This document shows, piece by piece, positions 49,561-58,401 of a stretch of DNA of 64,000 nucleotides (within the stretch, counting starts at the first letter, position 1; each line of letters opens with the position of its first letter). The notes beneath the pieces were generated by a model. That model ran no database searches. It was not told the origin of the DNA and worked only from the letters and a program-made list of their open reading frames with translations. Source of the stretch: Xylophilus ampelinus (GTDB taxonomy: Bacteria; Pseudomonadota; Gammaproteobacteria; Burkholderiales; Burkholderiaceae_C); the NCBI RefSeq assembly GCF_003217575.1, contig NZ_QJTC01000016.1, positions 25,391 to 89,390 on the forward strand, given 5' to 3'. Both the position numbers and the translations under genes were made by a program.

Positions 49561-50449
49561 ACATCACGTTCTGCTGCACCGGCACCAAGGCCGGCCCCTG
49601 GATCGACGGACTGCGGGCCGCGCTGCCCTATGCCGCCGTCAGTGAATGGGTGCCTGGAGCGCACCGGCCGCCGACCATGCGGTGGTCTGAGGCCTTGTTC
49701 GACGAACAGACCGCCCCGCGCGGCATCTTCAACGTCGGCGCGGGTGTCGACGCGCTGATGGCCTTGCGGCTGCCGGCGGGGATTCCGGTGGTGCGGCTCG
49801 ACGACAGCGGTACGGCGGTGCAGATGGCCGAGTTCGTCACCCATGCGGTGGTGCGGCATTTCCGCGAGTTCGACGGCTACGAGGCCGATACCGCGGCCGG
49901 CTGCTGGTCGTACCGCAAGCCGCGCGATCGGGCCGAGCATCCGGTCGGCGTGATGGGCCTGGGCGTGCTGGGCCAGCGGGTGGCCAAAACGCTGCGCGGC
50001 TTCGAGTTTCCGGTGCGTGGCTGGAGCCGGTCGCCGAAGGCTTCTCGGGCGATGCGCAATTCGACGCTTTTCTGGCCGGCACCCGCATCCTCGTCTGCCT
50101 GCTGCCGCTGCCCCCCGAAACCCAGGGCGTGATGCGGCGCGAGACGCTGTCGAAGCTGCTGCCGGGTGGCTACGTGGTCAACGTGGCGCGGGGCGGACAC
50201 CTGGTCGAGCAGGACCTGCTGGCCCTGCTGGACGAGGGCCATCTGGCCGGCGCGGCGCTCGACGTGTTCCGCACCGAGCCGCTGCCGGCCGGGCACCCGT
50301 TTTGGACCCATCCGCGCATTACCGTCACGCCCCACACCTTGGCCCGCACCCTGCGGGACGAAAGCATCGCCCAGATCGCCGGCAAGATCCTGGCGCTGCA
50401 GGCGGGGCGGCCGATCGCGGGCGTGGTGGAGCCGGGCCGCGGCTACTGA
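49557..50449 (+). pseudogene. ghrA: Glyoxylate/hydroxypyruvate reductase A-like 2-hydroxyacid dehydrogenase, one frameshift
   Basis: The N-terminal half reads from ATG 49557 (MNITFCCTGTKAGPWIDGLR) through the NAD-binding GVMGLGVLGQRVAK. After RGWSRSPK at about 50039 the frame is lost. With one additional G in the AAGG run the reading continues FSGDAQFDAFLAGTRILVCL and joins VNVARGGHLVEQDLL and TPHTLARTLRDES to TGA 50447. A single-base loss or assembly error would explain it. All catalytic parts except the frame are intact. Confidence 0.85.
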
Positions 50450-50620
50450 GTCCGCCTTGAACAATCCCCCTCTCAGCTCCAGCCAGGCCGGTGATCGATC
50501 GGAGGGGCGCTCACATTGCACGTCCTATGAGCGGCCTTCGCACCGCCGGTGGCCCGCACTCAACCCATGCGCACTTGAAACCGAATTGTTCAGGGCGGAC
50601 TCTCCATCACGTCCTCATGT

Positions 50621-50682
50621 TTCGGCTACGCGCATGCTGTTTCGCACCCGGCGTACGCAATTCATCCATCGATCGCCAAGAT
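50621..50682 (+). promoter_or_regulatory. HrpX-type promoter: PIP box (50621-50645) with matching -10 (50677-50682)
   Basis: TTCGG, exactly 15 bases, then TTCGC: a perfect plant-inducible-promoter box (TTCGB-N15-TTCGB). Thirty-one bases after it lies CAAGAT, which fits the YANNRT -10 element expected 30-32 bases downstream in HrpX-regulated genes. The effector-like gene starts about 100 bases further on the same strand. In the 335-base gap between the dehydrogenase and effector genes this is the only feature I see. Confidence 0.75.
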
Positions 50683-50784
50683 TCGTGAATCAAGAAGTTC
50701 CCCGTGCGTGCAATGGCGAGGATGGTGCTCAGGCATCGCGTCAGTGCGTGCAGGACTTCCAAATCTTCAATGGGTGGACGGCAC

Positions 50785-51648
50785 ATGGATCAACGTATTT
50801 CAGGCTCCTCGAGTTCTTACTGGCCGCAGTTTTCTTCGCTCAAGATCACAGAATCTCCCGATCCTTCACGCTCGGCATCCTCCTCGAACTGCTCCACCCC
50901 CGAGGGGTTGTCGCCTCGCGCCTCCTTTCTCGCTGGTGGAAATATCGCGCCGCGAGCTGCGCTGTCACGCCTGCCCTCTTTTTCTCATGCAGAGTTGCAG
51001 GCAGAAAAACGCAGGGTCATGGAAAGAATCCAGGGCGAAGGCGTCCACTTTCGAAGCACGCAGGAAGACAGGGACCAGTTCAAATTGGCATATCTGTCGC
51101 AGCACGATAACGACATCGACGAATGGGAAACCAACGCCTGGGACCTCGACAGCCTGAAGTATTCGAGCCCCGAACTGGCACACATGCCCATCGAGGACAT
51201 GATCGCCCTGCGCGCCTGGACCATCACCCCCGATTACCAGATCGTGCAGGACGTACTGGAAGCAAACGCGCCTTGTTCTGTCGAAGGCTTAGCTTACGCG
51301 AAATGCATTGTTTCGGCCCTGCATTCGCTTCCTGATTCGTACTCCCATCAAGGAACGGTTTTCACGGGTGAGGACCAGTCTGACCAGTGGGTACGTCAGC
51401 GCTACAAGCAAGGGGATACCGTCACCAACTTGCGCTTTTTCGCAACGTCTGAGACGAAGGAAGCCGCTTGGCAAGGCAAGCGCGTGGAATGGGAGACCGA
51501 CTCTCAGAGCGGCAAGCGAATCTCCAAATTTTCTTTCATCAAAGATGAACAAGAGGTGCTCTTTCCCCCGGGCACCCAATTCAAGATCGACAGGATAGAG
51601 CGTTCATCGCACCGCCCCATCATCAAAATTTACCAGAGCGAAATCTGA
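50785..51648 (+). CDS. ADP-ribosyltransferase-like protein, probable type III secreted effector
   Basis: A 287-residue protein whose first 50 residues are rich in Ser, Pro and Asn (MDQRISGSSSSYWPQFSSLK), as in type III secretion signals. The C-terminal part fits a mono-ADP-ribosyltransferase fold: an Arg in ALRAW (R143), FFATSE as STS-like block (about 218-223), and E255-Q-E257 as the catalytic ExE pair in KDEQEVLFPPGTQFKI. The layout resembles HopO1/XopAI-type effectors. Lower GC than neighbours indicates transfer. Upstream in-frame starts exist (GTG 50704, ATG 50770); 50785 has GGTGGA ahead of it. Confidence 0.72.
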   Translation: MDQRISGSSSSYWPQFSSLKITESPDPSRSASSSNCSTPEGLSPRASFLAGGNIAPRAALSRLPSFSHAELQAEKRRVMERIQGEGVHFRSTQEDRDQFKLAYLSQHDNDIDEWETNAWDLDSLKYSSPELAHMPIEDMIALRAWTITPDYQIVQDVLEANAPCSVEGLAYAKCIVSALHSLPDSYSHQGTVFTGEDQSDQWVRQRYKQGDTVTNLRFFATSETKEAAWQGKRVEWETDSQSGKRISKFSFIKDEQEVLFPPGTQFKIDRIERSSHRPIIKIYQSEI

Positions 51649-51774
51649 ACTACCCGACCTTTCACCGGCTGATCTGGCTCTGAGAGCGGCCGACAGCACC
51701 CTTCCGGCGTCGTTGCCGTATCTTGTCGTGCCACACGTGCCACACGTGCCGCCTGCGATGCGCCGCCCAGACTC

Positions 51775-53115
51775 CTAGTCCCGCGAAGCGCGCTTGCGGT
51801 TGATCCAGAGCGCCGCCAGTGTCAGCACCGCGCCCGACATCAGGTATGCGGTGAGGTAGCCCAGGCCGAAGTTGGCCGACAGGCCCAGCGCCACCAGCGG
51901 TGCGAAGGCCGCGCCGACCAGCCAGGCCAGGTCGGCGGTCAGCGCCGCGCCGGTGTAGCGGTAGATCGACGAGAAGTTGGCGGTCACGGTGCCGGCCGCC
52001 TGGCCGTAGGACAGGCCCAGCAGCACGAAGCCGACCAGGATGAACGCGTCCTGCGCCACCTCGGAGCCACCCATCAGCGACGGGGCGAACAGACTGAAGA
52101 TGCCGATCAGCACCGCCAGCGTGCCCAGGGTGTTGCGCCGGCCGAAGCGGTCGGCGATCACGCCCGAGGCGATGGTGCTGAGGATAGCGAAGAAGCCGCC
52201 CACGACCTGTACAGCCAGCACCTCGTTCACCGACTGGGTGGTGCCCAGCACGATCCAGGACAGCGGAAACACCGTGATCAGGTGGAACAGCGCGTAGCTG
52301 GCCAGTGCGGTGAAGGCGCCGACGAAGATGTTGTAGCCCTGGGTTCGGACCATTTCCCGCACGCTGGTCGGCTCCAGCTCGCGCTCCTCGAGCAGCTGGG
52401 TGTATTCGTGTGTCACCACCAGGCGCAGCCGGGCGAAGAGCGCCACCACGTTGATCGCGAACGCCACGTAGAACGGATAGCGCCAGCCGAACTCCAGGAA
52501 GTCCTTGAGCGACAGGTTGCTGTGCAGGAACAGGAACAGCGCGCTGGCGATGATGAAGCCGATCGGTGCGCCCAGCTGGCCCAGCATGGCGTACCAGCCA
52601 CGGCGATTCTCCGGCGCGTTCAGTGCCAGCAGCGAGGGCAGGCCGTCCCAGGAACCGCCGAGGGCGATGCCCTGCAGGAAGCGGAAGATGGAGAGCAGCA
52701 CGATCGAGGTGATGCCCAGGCTGGCGTAGCCGGGCAGGAAGGCGATGCCGGCGGTGGAGATACCCAGCAGGAACAGCGCGATCGTCAGCTTGGTGCTGCG
52801 GCCCCACCGGCGCTGGATGCCCATGAAAAGCGTGGTGCCGATCGGACGCGCGATGAAGGCGAACGAAAAGACCACGAAGGCCCAAAGGGTTCCCTCCAGC
52901 CGTTCCTCGAACGGGAAGAAGATCGCCGGAAACACCAGCACCGAGGCGATGCCGTAGACGAAGAAGTCGAAATACTCCGATGCGCGACCGATGACCACGC
53001 CGATGGCGATTTCCCCGGGGGCGACCTTCGAATGGTTCGCCGTGATCTGGCGGACATCGTTCTCCGCGCCGGGCGATGAGGTTTCGGGATGCTGCGAACT
53101 GATGCTGGCCATCAT
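51775..53115 (-). CDS. MHS-family (MFS) metabolite:proton symporter
   Basis: A 446-residue transporter with twelve hydrophobic segments, starting with GVVIGRASEYFDFFVYG, the MHS signature of helix 1. The loop 2-3 motif is GIQRRWGRSTK-like and GVIADRFGRR appears in the second half. Substrates in this family are dicarboxylates, betaines or aromatic acids; none can be chosen. It is divergent from cyoA with 153 bases between. Confidence 0.9.
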   Translation of the reverse strand: MMASISSQHPETSSPGAENDVRQITANHSKVAPGEIAIGVVIGRASEYFDFFVYGIASVLVFPAIFFPFEERLEGTLWAFVVFSFAFIARPIGTTLFMGIQRRWGRSTKLTIALFLLGISTAGIAFLPGYASLGITSIVLLSIFRFLQGIALGGSWDGLPSLLALNAPENRRGWYAMLGQLGAPIGFIIASALFLFLHSNLSLKDFLEFGWRYPFYVAFAINVVALFARLRLVVTHEYTQLLEERELEPTSVREMVRTQGYNIFVGAFTALASYALFHLITVFPLSWIVLGTTQSVNEVLAVQVVGGFFAILSTIASGVIADRFGRRNTLGTLAVLIGIFSLFAPSLMGGSEVAQDAFILVGFVLLGLSYGQAAGTVTANFSSIYRYTGAALTADLAWLVGAAFAPLVALGLSANFGLGYLTAYLMSGAVLTLAALWINRKRASRD

Positions 53116-53268
53116 GCGTACTCTTGATTCTGGTGTAGTGTCATGCTAAACGCCCGCAGGGTCGCATTGCTTGGACAAAGCCGCCATAGGACAAAACGTC
53201 CAATGCCCCACCGAAGGGGATGGGCGTAGATTCTGCACATCTTAGAACCCCTGACGATTCCGCCCGGC

Positions 53269-54336
53269 ATGCCCTCCCTCCAAACACTCCGCCGCCTGCT
53301 CCTGGTCGCGCCTGCCGTGCTGCTGGCGGGCTGCAACGCCGTGCTGCTCAGCCCTTCGGGTGACGTTGCGCTGCAGCAGCGCGACCTGATCATCGTCTCC
53401 ACCGTGCTGATGCTGATCATCATCGTCCCGGTGATCGCTCTCACCTTCGTCTTCGCGTGGAAGTACCGCAAGGCGAACACCGAGGCGCGCTACGAGCCCG
53501 ACTGGGACCATTCCACCCTGCTCGAGCTGCTGATCTGGGCGGCGCCGCTCCTGATCATCATCGCGCTGGGCGCGGTCACCTGGATCAGCACCCACACGCT
53601 CGACCCGTACCGGCCACTCGACCGGCTGCAGGCCGGTCGCAGCGTGCCCGAAGGCACCAAGCCGCTGGTGGTGGAAGTGGTGGCGCTCGACTGGAAGTGG
53701 CTCTTCATCTACCCCGAGCAGGGCATCGCCACCGTCAACGAGCTGGCGGCCCCGGTCGAGCGGCCGATCCACTTCAAGATCACCGCGTCGTCGGTCATGA
53801 ACTCGTTCTTCATCCCGGCGCTGGCCGGCCAGATCTATGCGATGCCCAGCATGCAGACCCAGCTGCACGCGGTGATCAACAAGCCGGGCGAGTACGAAGG
53901 CATGTCGGCCAATTACAGCGGCGCGGGCTTCTCGGGCATGCGCTTCAAGTTCCACGGCTACGCCCCGTCCGACTTCGACCGCTGGGTGCAGGCCGCCAAG
54001 TCCGAAGGCAAGCAGCTCGACCGCGACGGCTACCTGCTGCTGGAAAAGCCCAGCGAGCGCGAGCCGGTGCGGCGCTACGCCACGGTGGACGCGGGCCTGT
54101 ACGACGCGGTGCTCAACCGCTGCGTCGAGGCCAACCGCATGTGCATGAAGGACATGATGGCGATCGACGCCAGAGGCGGCATCGGCGGCGTGGCCGGCAC
54201 CCACAACCGGGCGTCGATCGACGCCGCCACCCGCGAGCGCCTGGGCCTGGACAAGTCGAAGGTCTACGTCGGCGCGCTGTGCACCCCGACCGACCCGACC
54301 GGCATCCTGCCCGCACCGACCGGCCAGCCCCTCTGA
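53269..54336 (+). CDS. cyoA: Cytochrome o ubiquinol oxidase subunit II
   Basis: Lipoprotein subunit of the bo3 quinol oxidase, 355 residues. The lipobox LLAGC places the modified Cys at 22. Two membrane helices follow (about 42-65 and 85-105), then the periplasmic cupredoxin domain (VVALDWKWLFIYPEQGIATVN, FFIPALAGQIYAM). It lacks Cu_A ligands, as expected of quinol oxidases. It is the first gene of cyoABCD. Confidence 0.95.
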   Translation: MPSLQTLRRLLLVAPAVLLAGCNAVLLSPSGDVALQQRDLIIVSTVLMLIIIVPVIALTFVFAWKYRKANTEARYEPDWDHSTLLELLIWAAPLLIIIALGAVTWISTHTLDPYRPLDRLQAGRSVPEGTKPLVVEVVALDWKWLFIYPEQGIATVNELAAPVERPIHFKITASSVMNSFFIPALAGQIYAMPSMQTQLHAVINKPGEYEGMSANYSGAGFSGMRFKFHGYAPSDFDRWVQAAKSEGKQLDRDGYLLLEKPSEREPVRRYATVDAGLYDAVLNRCVEANRMCMKDMMAIDARGGIGGVAGTHNRASIDAATRERLGLDKSKVYVGALCTPTDPTGILPAPTGQPL

Positions 54337-54422
54337 CCGGCACGCTTTCCTGACCCTTTCGGCGGAGGCAGCCGCCCGACCCGGACGACCACCACCGCTT
54401 CATTCTTGGCAATTGGCTCACC

Positions 54423-56432
54423 ATGTTCGATCAACTCGACTTCACGAAGCTCATCTTCGGCCGCCTCTCATGGGAGGCGATTCCGCTCCATGACCCGATC
54501 CTGCTGGCGACCTTCGTCATGGTGGTGCTCGGCGGCACGGCGGTGGTCGGCGGGCTGACTTACTTCAAGCAATGGGGCTACCTGTGGCGCGAGTGGTTCA
54601 CCAGCATCGACCACAAGAAGATCGGCATCATGTACATGGTGCTGGGCATCGTCATGCTGCTGCGTGGTTTCGCCGACGCGATCATGATGCGGGCGCACCA
54701 GGCCTTCGCCTTCGCCTTCGGCGACTCGGCCGGCTTTCTGCCGCCGCACCACTACGACCAGATATTCACCGCGCACGGCGTGATCATGATCTTCTTCGTG
54801 GCGATGCCGCTGGTGACCGGCCTGATGAACTACGTCGTGCCGCTGCAGATCGGCGCGCGCGACGTGGCCTTCCCGTTCCTCAACAACTTCAGCTTCTGGA
54901 TGACGACCAGTGGCGCGGCGCTGGTGATGGCCTCGCTGTTCGTGGGCGAATTCGCCCGCACCGGCTGGCTGGCCTATCCGCCGCTGTCGGGCATCGACTT
55001 CAGCCCGGACGTGGGCGTGGACTACTACATCTGGTCGCTGCAGCTGGCCGGCATCGGCACGCTGCTGTCGGGCATCAACCTGCTGGTCACCATCGTCAAG
55101 ATGCGCGCGCCGGGCATGGGCCTGATGAAGATGCCGATCTTCACCTGGACCGCGCTCTGCACCAACGTGCTGATCGTGGCCGCCTTCCCGGTGCTGACCG
55201 CCGTGCTGGCCCTGCTGTCGCTCGACCGCTACGTGGGCACCGCCTTCTTCACGAACGACTTCGGCGGCAACCCGATGATGTACGTGAACCTGATCTGGAT
55301 CTGGGGACACCCCGAGGTCTACATCCTGATCCTGCCGGCCTTCGGCGTGTTCTCCGAGATCGTCTCCACCTTCTGCGGCAAGCGCCTGTTCGGCTACGCG
55401 TCGATGGTCTACGCCACGATCGTGATCACCATCCTGTCGTACCTGGTGTGGCTGCACCACTTCTTCACCATGGGCTCCGGCGCCAGCGTGAACTCGTTCT
55501 TCGGCATCACCACCATGATCATCTCGATCCCGACCGGGGCGAAGATCTTCAACTGGCTGTTCACGATGTACAAGGGCCGCATCCGCTTCGAGGTGCCGAT
55601 GCTCTGGACCATCGGCTTCATGGTCACCTTCGTGATCGGCGGCATGACCGGCGTACTGCTGGCGGTGCCCCCGGCCGACTTCATGCTGCACAACAGCCTG
55701 TTCCTGATCGCCCACTTCCACAACGTGATCATCGGCGGCGTGATATTCGGCATGTTCGCCGGCATCAACTACTGGTTCCCGAAGGCCTTCGGCTACAAGC
55801 TCGACGATTTCTGGGGCCGGTGTTCGTTCTGGTTCTGGCTGGTCGGCTTCTGGGTCGCGTTCATGCCGCTCTATGTGCTGGGCCTGATGGGCGTGACCCG
55901 CCGCATGAGCCACTTCGAAGACCCGTCGCTGCAGATCTGGTTCCAGATCGCCGCCTTCGGCGCATTCCTTATCGCGCTCGGCATCGCGTCGTTCCTGATC
56001 CAGCTGTTCGTGAGCTTCCGCAATCGCGAGAAGCTGCGCGATTTCTCGGGCGACCCGTGGGGTGGCCGTACGCTGGAATGGTCGACGTCGTCGCCGCCGC
56101 CGGCCTATAACTTCGCCTTCACGCCGATGGTGCACGACGGCGACGCCTGGCACGACATGAAGAAGCGCGGCTACGGCCGTCCGCTGCAGGGCTTCCTGCC
56201 GATCCACATGCCTGCCAACACCGCGGCCGGCATCGTGATCGCGGGCCTGTCGACGGTGTTCGGCTTCGCGATGATCTGGCAGATGTGGCCGCTGGCCATC
56301 CTGGGCTTCGTGGCGGTCGTCACCGCTGCCATCGTCCATACCTTCAACTACAAGCGCGATTTCTACATCCCCGTCGACCAGATCGTCGTCACCGAAGAAG
56401 ACCGCACCCGCATGCTGGCCCGCCATGTCTGA
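54423..56432 (+). CDS. cyoB: Cytochrome o ubiquinol oxidase subunit I
   Basis: Catalytic heme-copper subunit, 669 residues (E. coli 663). Visible are [16 protein letters not shown] with the Cu_B His and cross-linked Tyr, WLHHFFTMG with the His pair, and [12 protein letters not shown] with the heme ligands. About fifteen membrane helices. It reduces O2 to water and pumps protons using ubiquinol. The end overlaps cyoC by 8 bases. Confidence 0.97.
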   Translation: MFDQLDFTKLIFGRLSWEAIPLHDPILLATFVMVVLGGTAVVGGLTYFKQWGYLWREWFTSIDHKKIGIMYMVLGIVMLLRGFADAIMMRAHQAFAFAFGDSAGFLPPHHYDQIFTAHGVIMIFFVAMPLVTGLMNYVVPLQIGARDVAFPFLNNFSFWMTTSGAALVMASLFVGEFARTGWLAYPPLSGIDFSPDVGVDYYIWSLQLAGIGTLLSGINLLVTIVKMRAPGMGLMKMPIFTWTALCTNVLIVAAFPVLTAVLALLSLDRYVGTAFFTNDFGGNPMMYVNLIWIWGHPEVYILILPAFGVFSEIVSTFCGKRLFGYASMVYATIVITILSYLVWLHHFFTMGSGASVNSFFGITTMIISIPTGAKIFNWLFTMYKGRIRFEVPMLWTIGFMVTFVIGGMTGVLLAVPPADFMLHNSLFLIAHFHNVIIGGVIFGMFAGINYWFPKAFGYKLDDFWGRCSFWFWLVGFWVAFMPLYVLGLMGVTRRMSHFEDPSLQIWFQIAAFGAFLIALGIASFLIQLFVSFRNREKLRDFSGDPWGGRTLEWSTSSPPPAYNFAFTPMVHDGDAWHDMKKRGYGRPLQGFLPIHMPANTAAGIVIAGLSTVFGFAMIWQMWPLAILGFVAVVTAAIVHTFNYKRDFYIPVDQIVVTEEDRTRMLARHV

Positions 56433-57081
56433 TACCACCCTTTCCCCGACGATGCCCCCGACGCATTCCGGCTCCGTGAGCGAGCCGGACAACCTGCGCT
56501 TCTACGTCCCCGAAGAGCACCATCCGCAGAACGGCACGCTGCTGGGTTTCTGGCTCTACCTGATGAGCGACTGCCTCATCTTCGCCTGCCTGTTCGCGGT
56601 GTACGGCGTGCTGGGCCGCAGCTACGCGGCAGGCCCTTCGGGAGGCGAGCTGTTCGACCTGAAACTGGTCGCGCTCAACACCGCGATGCTGCTGCTGTCC
56701 TCGATCACTTACGGCTTCGCGATGTTGGAGATGCAAAAGAAGCGGGTGAAGGCCACGATGGTCTGGCTGGGCATCACCGGCCTGTTCGGCCTGGCCTTCC
56801 TGAGCCTGGAGCTCTATGAGTTCGCCCACCTGATCCACGAAGGCGCGGTGCCGCAGCGCAGCGCTTTCCTGTCGTCGTTCTTCGCCCTGGTGGGCACCCA
56901 CGGCCTGCACGTGGCCTTCGGCGTCGTCTGGCTGGTGGTCCTGATGACGCAGCTCAGGCAGCGCGGCCTGGTCGCGGAAAACCGACGCCGGCTGATGTGC
57001 CTCTCCCTGTTCTGGCACTTCCTGGACGTCGTCTGGATCGGCGTCTTCACCTTCGTCTACCTGATGGGAGTGCTGCCATGA
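56425..57081 (+). CDS. cyoC: Cytochrome o ubiquinol oxidase subunit III
   Basis: A 218-residue membrane subunit with five helices. [21 protein letters not shown] and [17 protein letters not shown] are subunit III blocks, and the C-terminal [20 protein letters not shown] is typical. The start overlaps cyoB and the stop overlaps cyoD (ATGA). Confidence 0.95.
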   Translation: MSDTTLSPTMPPTHSGSVSEPDNLRFYVPEEHHPQNGTLLGFWLYLMSDCLIFACLFAVYGVLGRSYAAGPSGGELFDLKLVALNTAMLLLSSITYGFAMLEMQKKRVKATMVWLGITGLFGLAFLSLELYEFAHLIHEGAVPQRSAFLSSFFALVGTHGLHVAFGVVWLVVLMTQLRQRGLVAENRRRLMCLSLFWHFLDVVWIGVFTFVYLMGVLP

Positions 57082-57524
57082 GCGCGCACGACAACACCAA
57101 GCCGGCACACGGCATGCACGATGCCCACGCGGGCCGTCACGGCCACGATGCCCACGACGGCGACCACGGTCACGACCACGAAGACGACGGGGCCGCGCAT
57201 AGCACGCTGAAGGGTTATGTCACCGGCTTCATCCTGTCGGTGATCCTGACCGCGATCCCGTTCTGGCTGGTGATGGGCAACGTGTTCGAGAAGTCGAGCA
57301 CGACCGCGCTGGTGATCCTGGGCTTCGCCGCGGTGCAGATCGTGGTGCACATGGTCTACTTCCTGCACATGAACACCAAGTCCGAAGGCGGCTGGAATAT
57401 GCTGGCGCTGATCTTCACCCTGGTGGTGGTCGTCATCACGTTGAGCGGTTCGCTGTGGGTCATGTTCCATATGAACGCCAACATGATGCCGATGTCGGCC
57501 CACGAAATGAAGAACATGCCCTGA
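57078..57524 (+). CDS. cyoD: Cytochrome o ubiquinol oxidase subunit IV, with a His-rich N terminus
   Basis: A 148-residue subunit with three helices (GYVTGFILSVILTAIPFWLV and onward, VQIVVHMVYFLHM, IFTLVVVVITLSGSLWVMFHM). The first 45 residues contain about thirteen His with Asp in an HDAHDGDHGHDHE-like run, which is longer and richer than in E. coli CyoD. It might bind metal ions, perhaps copper for the oxidase; this is inference. Confidence 0.93.
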   Translation: MSAHDNTKPAHGMHDAHAGRHGHDAHDGDHGHDHEDDGAAHSTLKGYVTGFILSVILTAIPFWLVMGNVFEKSSTTALVILGFAAVQIVVHMVYFLHMNTKSEGGWNMLALIFTLVVVVITLSGSLWVMFHMNANMMPMSAHEMKNMP

Positions 57525-57562
57525 CGGGCGCGGCGGCGAGTGCCTGGTGGCGTGACAACCGT

Positions 57563-58393
57563 ATGAGCGCGGACGACGCGACCGCGCGCGGGCCGCGCAG
57601 CCCGCTGCTGTTGGGGGTGGTGGCCGCGGTTTCACTGATATTGTTCGCCGGCTTCCTGGCGCTCGGCATTTGGCAGGTCCAGCGCCTGGCGTGGAAGCGA
57701 GACCTGATCGCCCGGGTCGATCAGCGGGTGCATGCCGCGCCGGCGCCGCCGCCCGGCCCGGCCGCCTGGCCGGCGCTGTCGGCCGCATCGGACGAGTACC
57801 GACGCCTGCGCCTCGCCGGCGTTTTCCTCCACGACCGCGAAACCATCGTCCAGGCGACCACTGCGCTCGGACCCGGCTTCTGGGTGCTGACTCCGATGCG
57901 CACCACCGGCGGCATGGTGGTCCTGGTCAACCGCGGTTTCGTGCCGCCGGAAAGGCGTGATCCCGCGACGCGGCCGGCCGGCCAGCCATCCGGCACCGTC
58001 GACGTCGTCGGCCTGCTGCGCCTGACCGAGCCGCACGGCGGGTTCCTGCGCGAGAACGACCCTGCCACCGACCGCTGGCATTCGCGCGATGTCCAGGCGA
58101 TCGCCGAAGCGCGCGGCTTGCGGTCGCTGGGCCCGGTGGCGCCGTACTTCGTCGATGCGGCGGCCGGCCCCGCGGTGCCCACCGGCCCGTCCGCCACCGG
58201 TGCCCCGGTCGGCGGCTTGACCGTCGTCCAGTTTCCCAACAACCACACCGTCTATGCGCTGACGTGGTTCGCCCTTGCGCTGATGGTGGCCGCCGCGGCG
58301 GCCCATGTGGCGAGGGACGAACTGCGGGTACGCCGCCGCGCGGCCGGGACGGCAGCCGAATCCGATGCCGGGGAAGGGGGCGGTCGCGGGTAG
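57563..58393 (+). CDS. SURF1-family oxidase assembly protein
   Basis: A 276-residue SURF1 protein: N-terminal helix (LLLGVVAAVSLILFAGFLALG), WQVQRLAWKRDLI, the periplasmic domain with VLTPMRTTGGMVVLVNRGFVP, and a C-terminal helix (HTVYALTWFALALMVAAAAA). SURF1 helps insert heme into heme-copper oxidases. Position directly after cyoD supports this. ATG 57563 chosen. Confidence 0.9.
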   Translation: MSADDATARGPRSPLLLGVVAAVSLILFAGFLALGIWQVQRLAWKRDLIARVDQRVHAAPAPPPGPAAWPALSAASDEYRRLRLAGVFLHDRETIVQATTALGPGFWVLTPMRTTGGMVVLVNRGFVPPERRDPATRPAGQPSGTVDVVGLLRLTEPHGGFLRENDPATDRWHSRDVQAIAEARGLRSLGPVAPYFVDAAAGPAVPTGPSATGAPVGGLTVVQFPNNHTVYALTWFALALMVAAAAAHVARDELRVRRRAAGTAAESDAGEGGGRG

Positions 58394-58401
58394 AGTCGGC
58401 C

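Noticed and set aside
54468..56492. A 674-codon minus-strand frame opposite cyoB
   Set aside because: His/Asp/Gln-rich antisense shadow of a highly conserved membrane gene; no domain or start signal.
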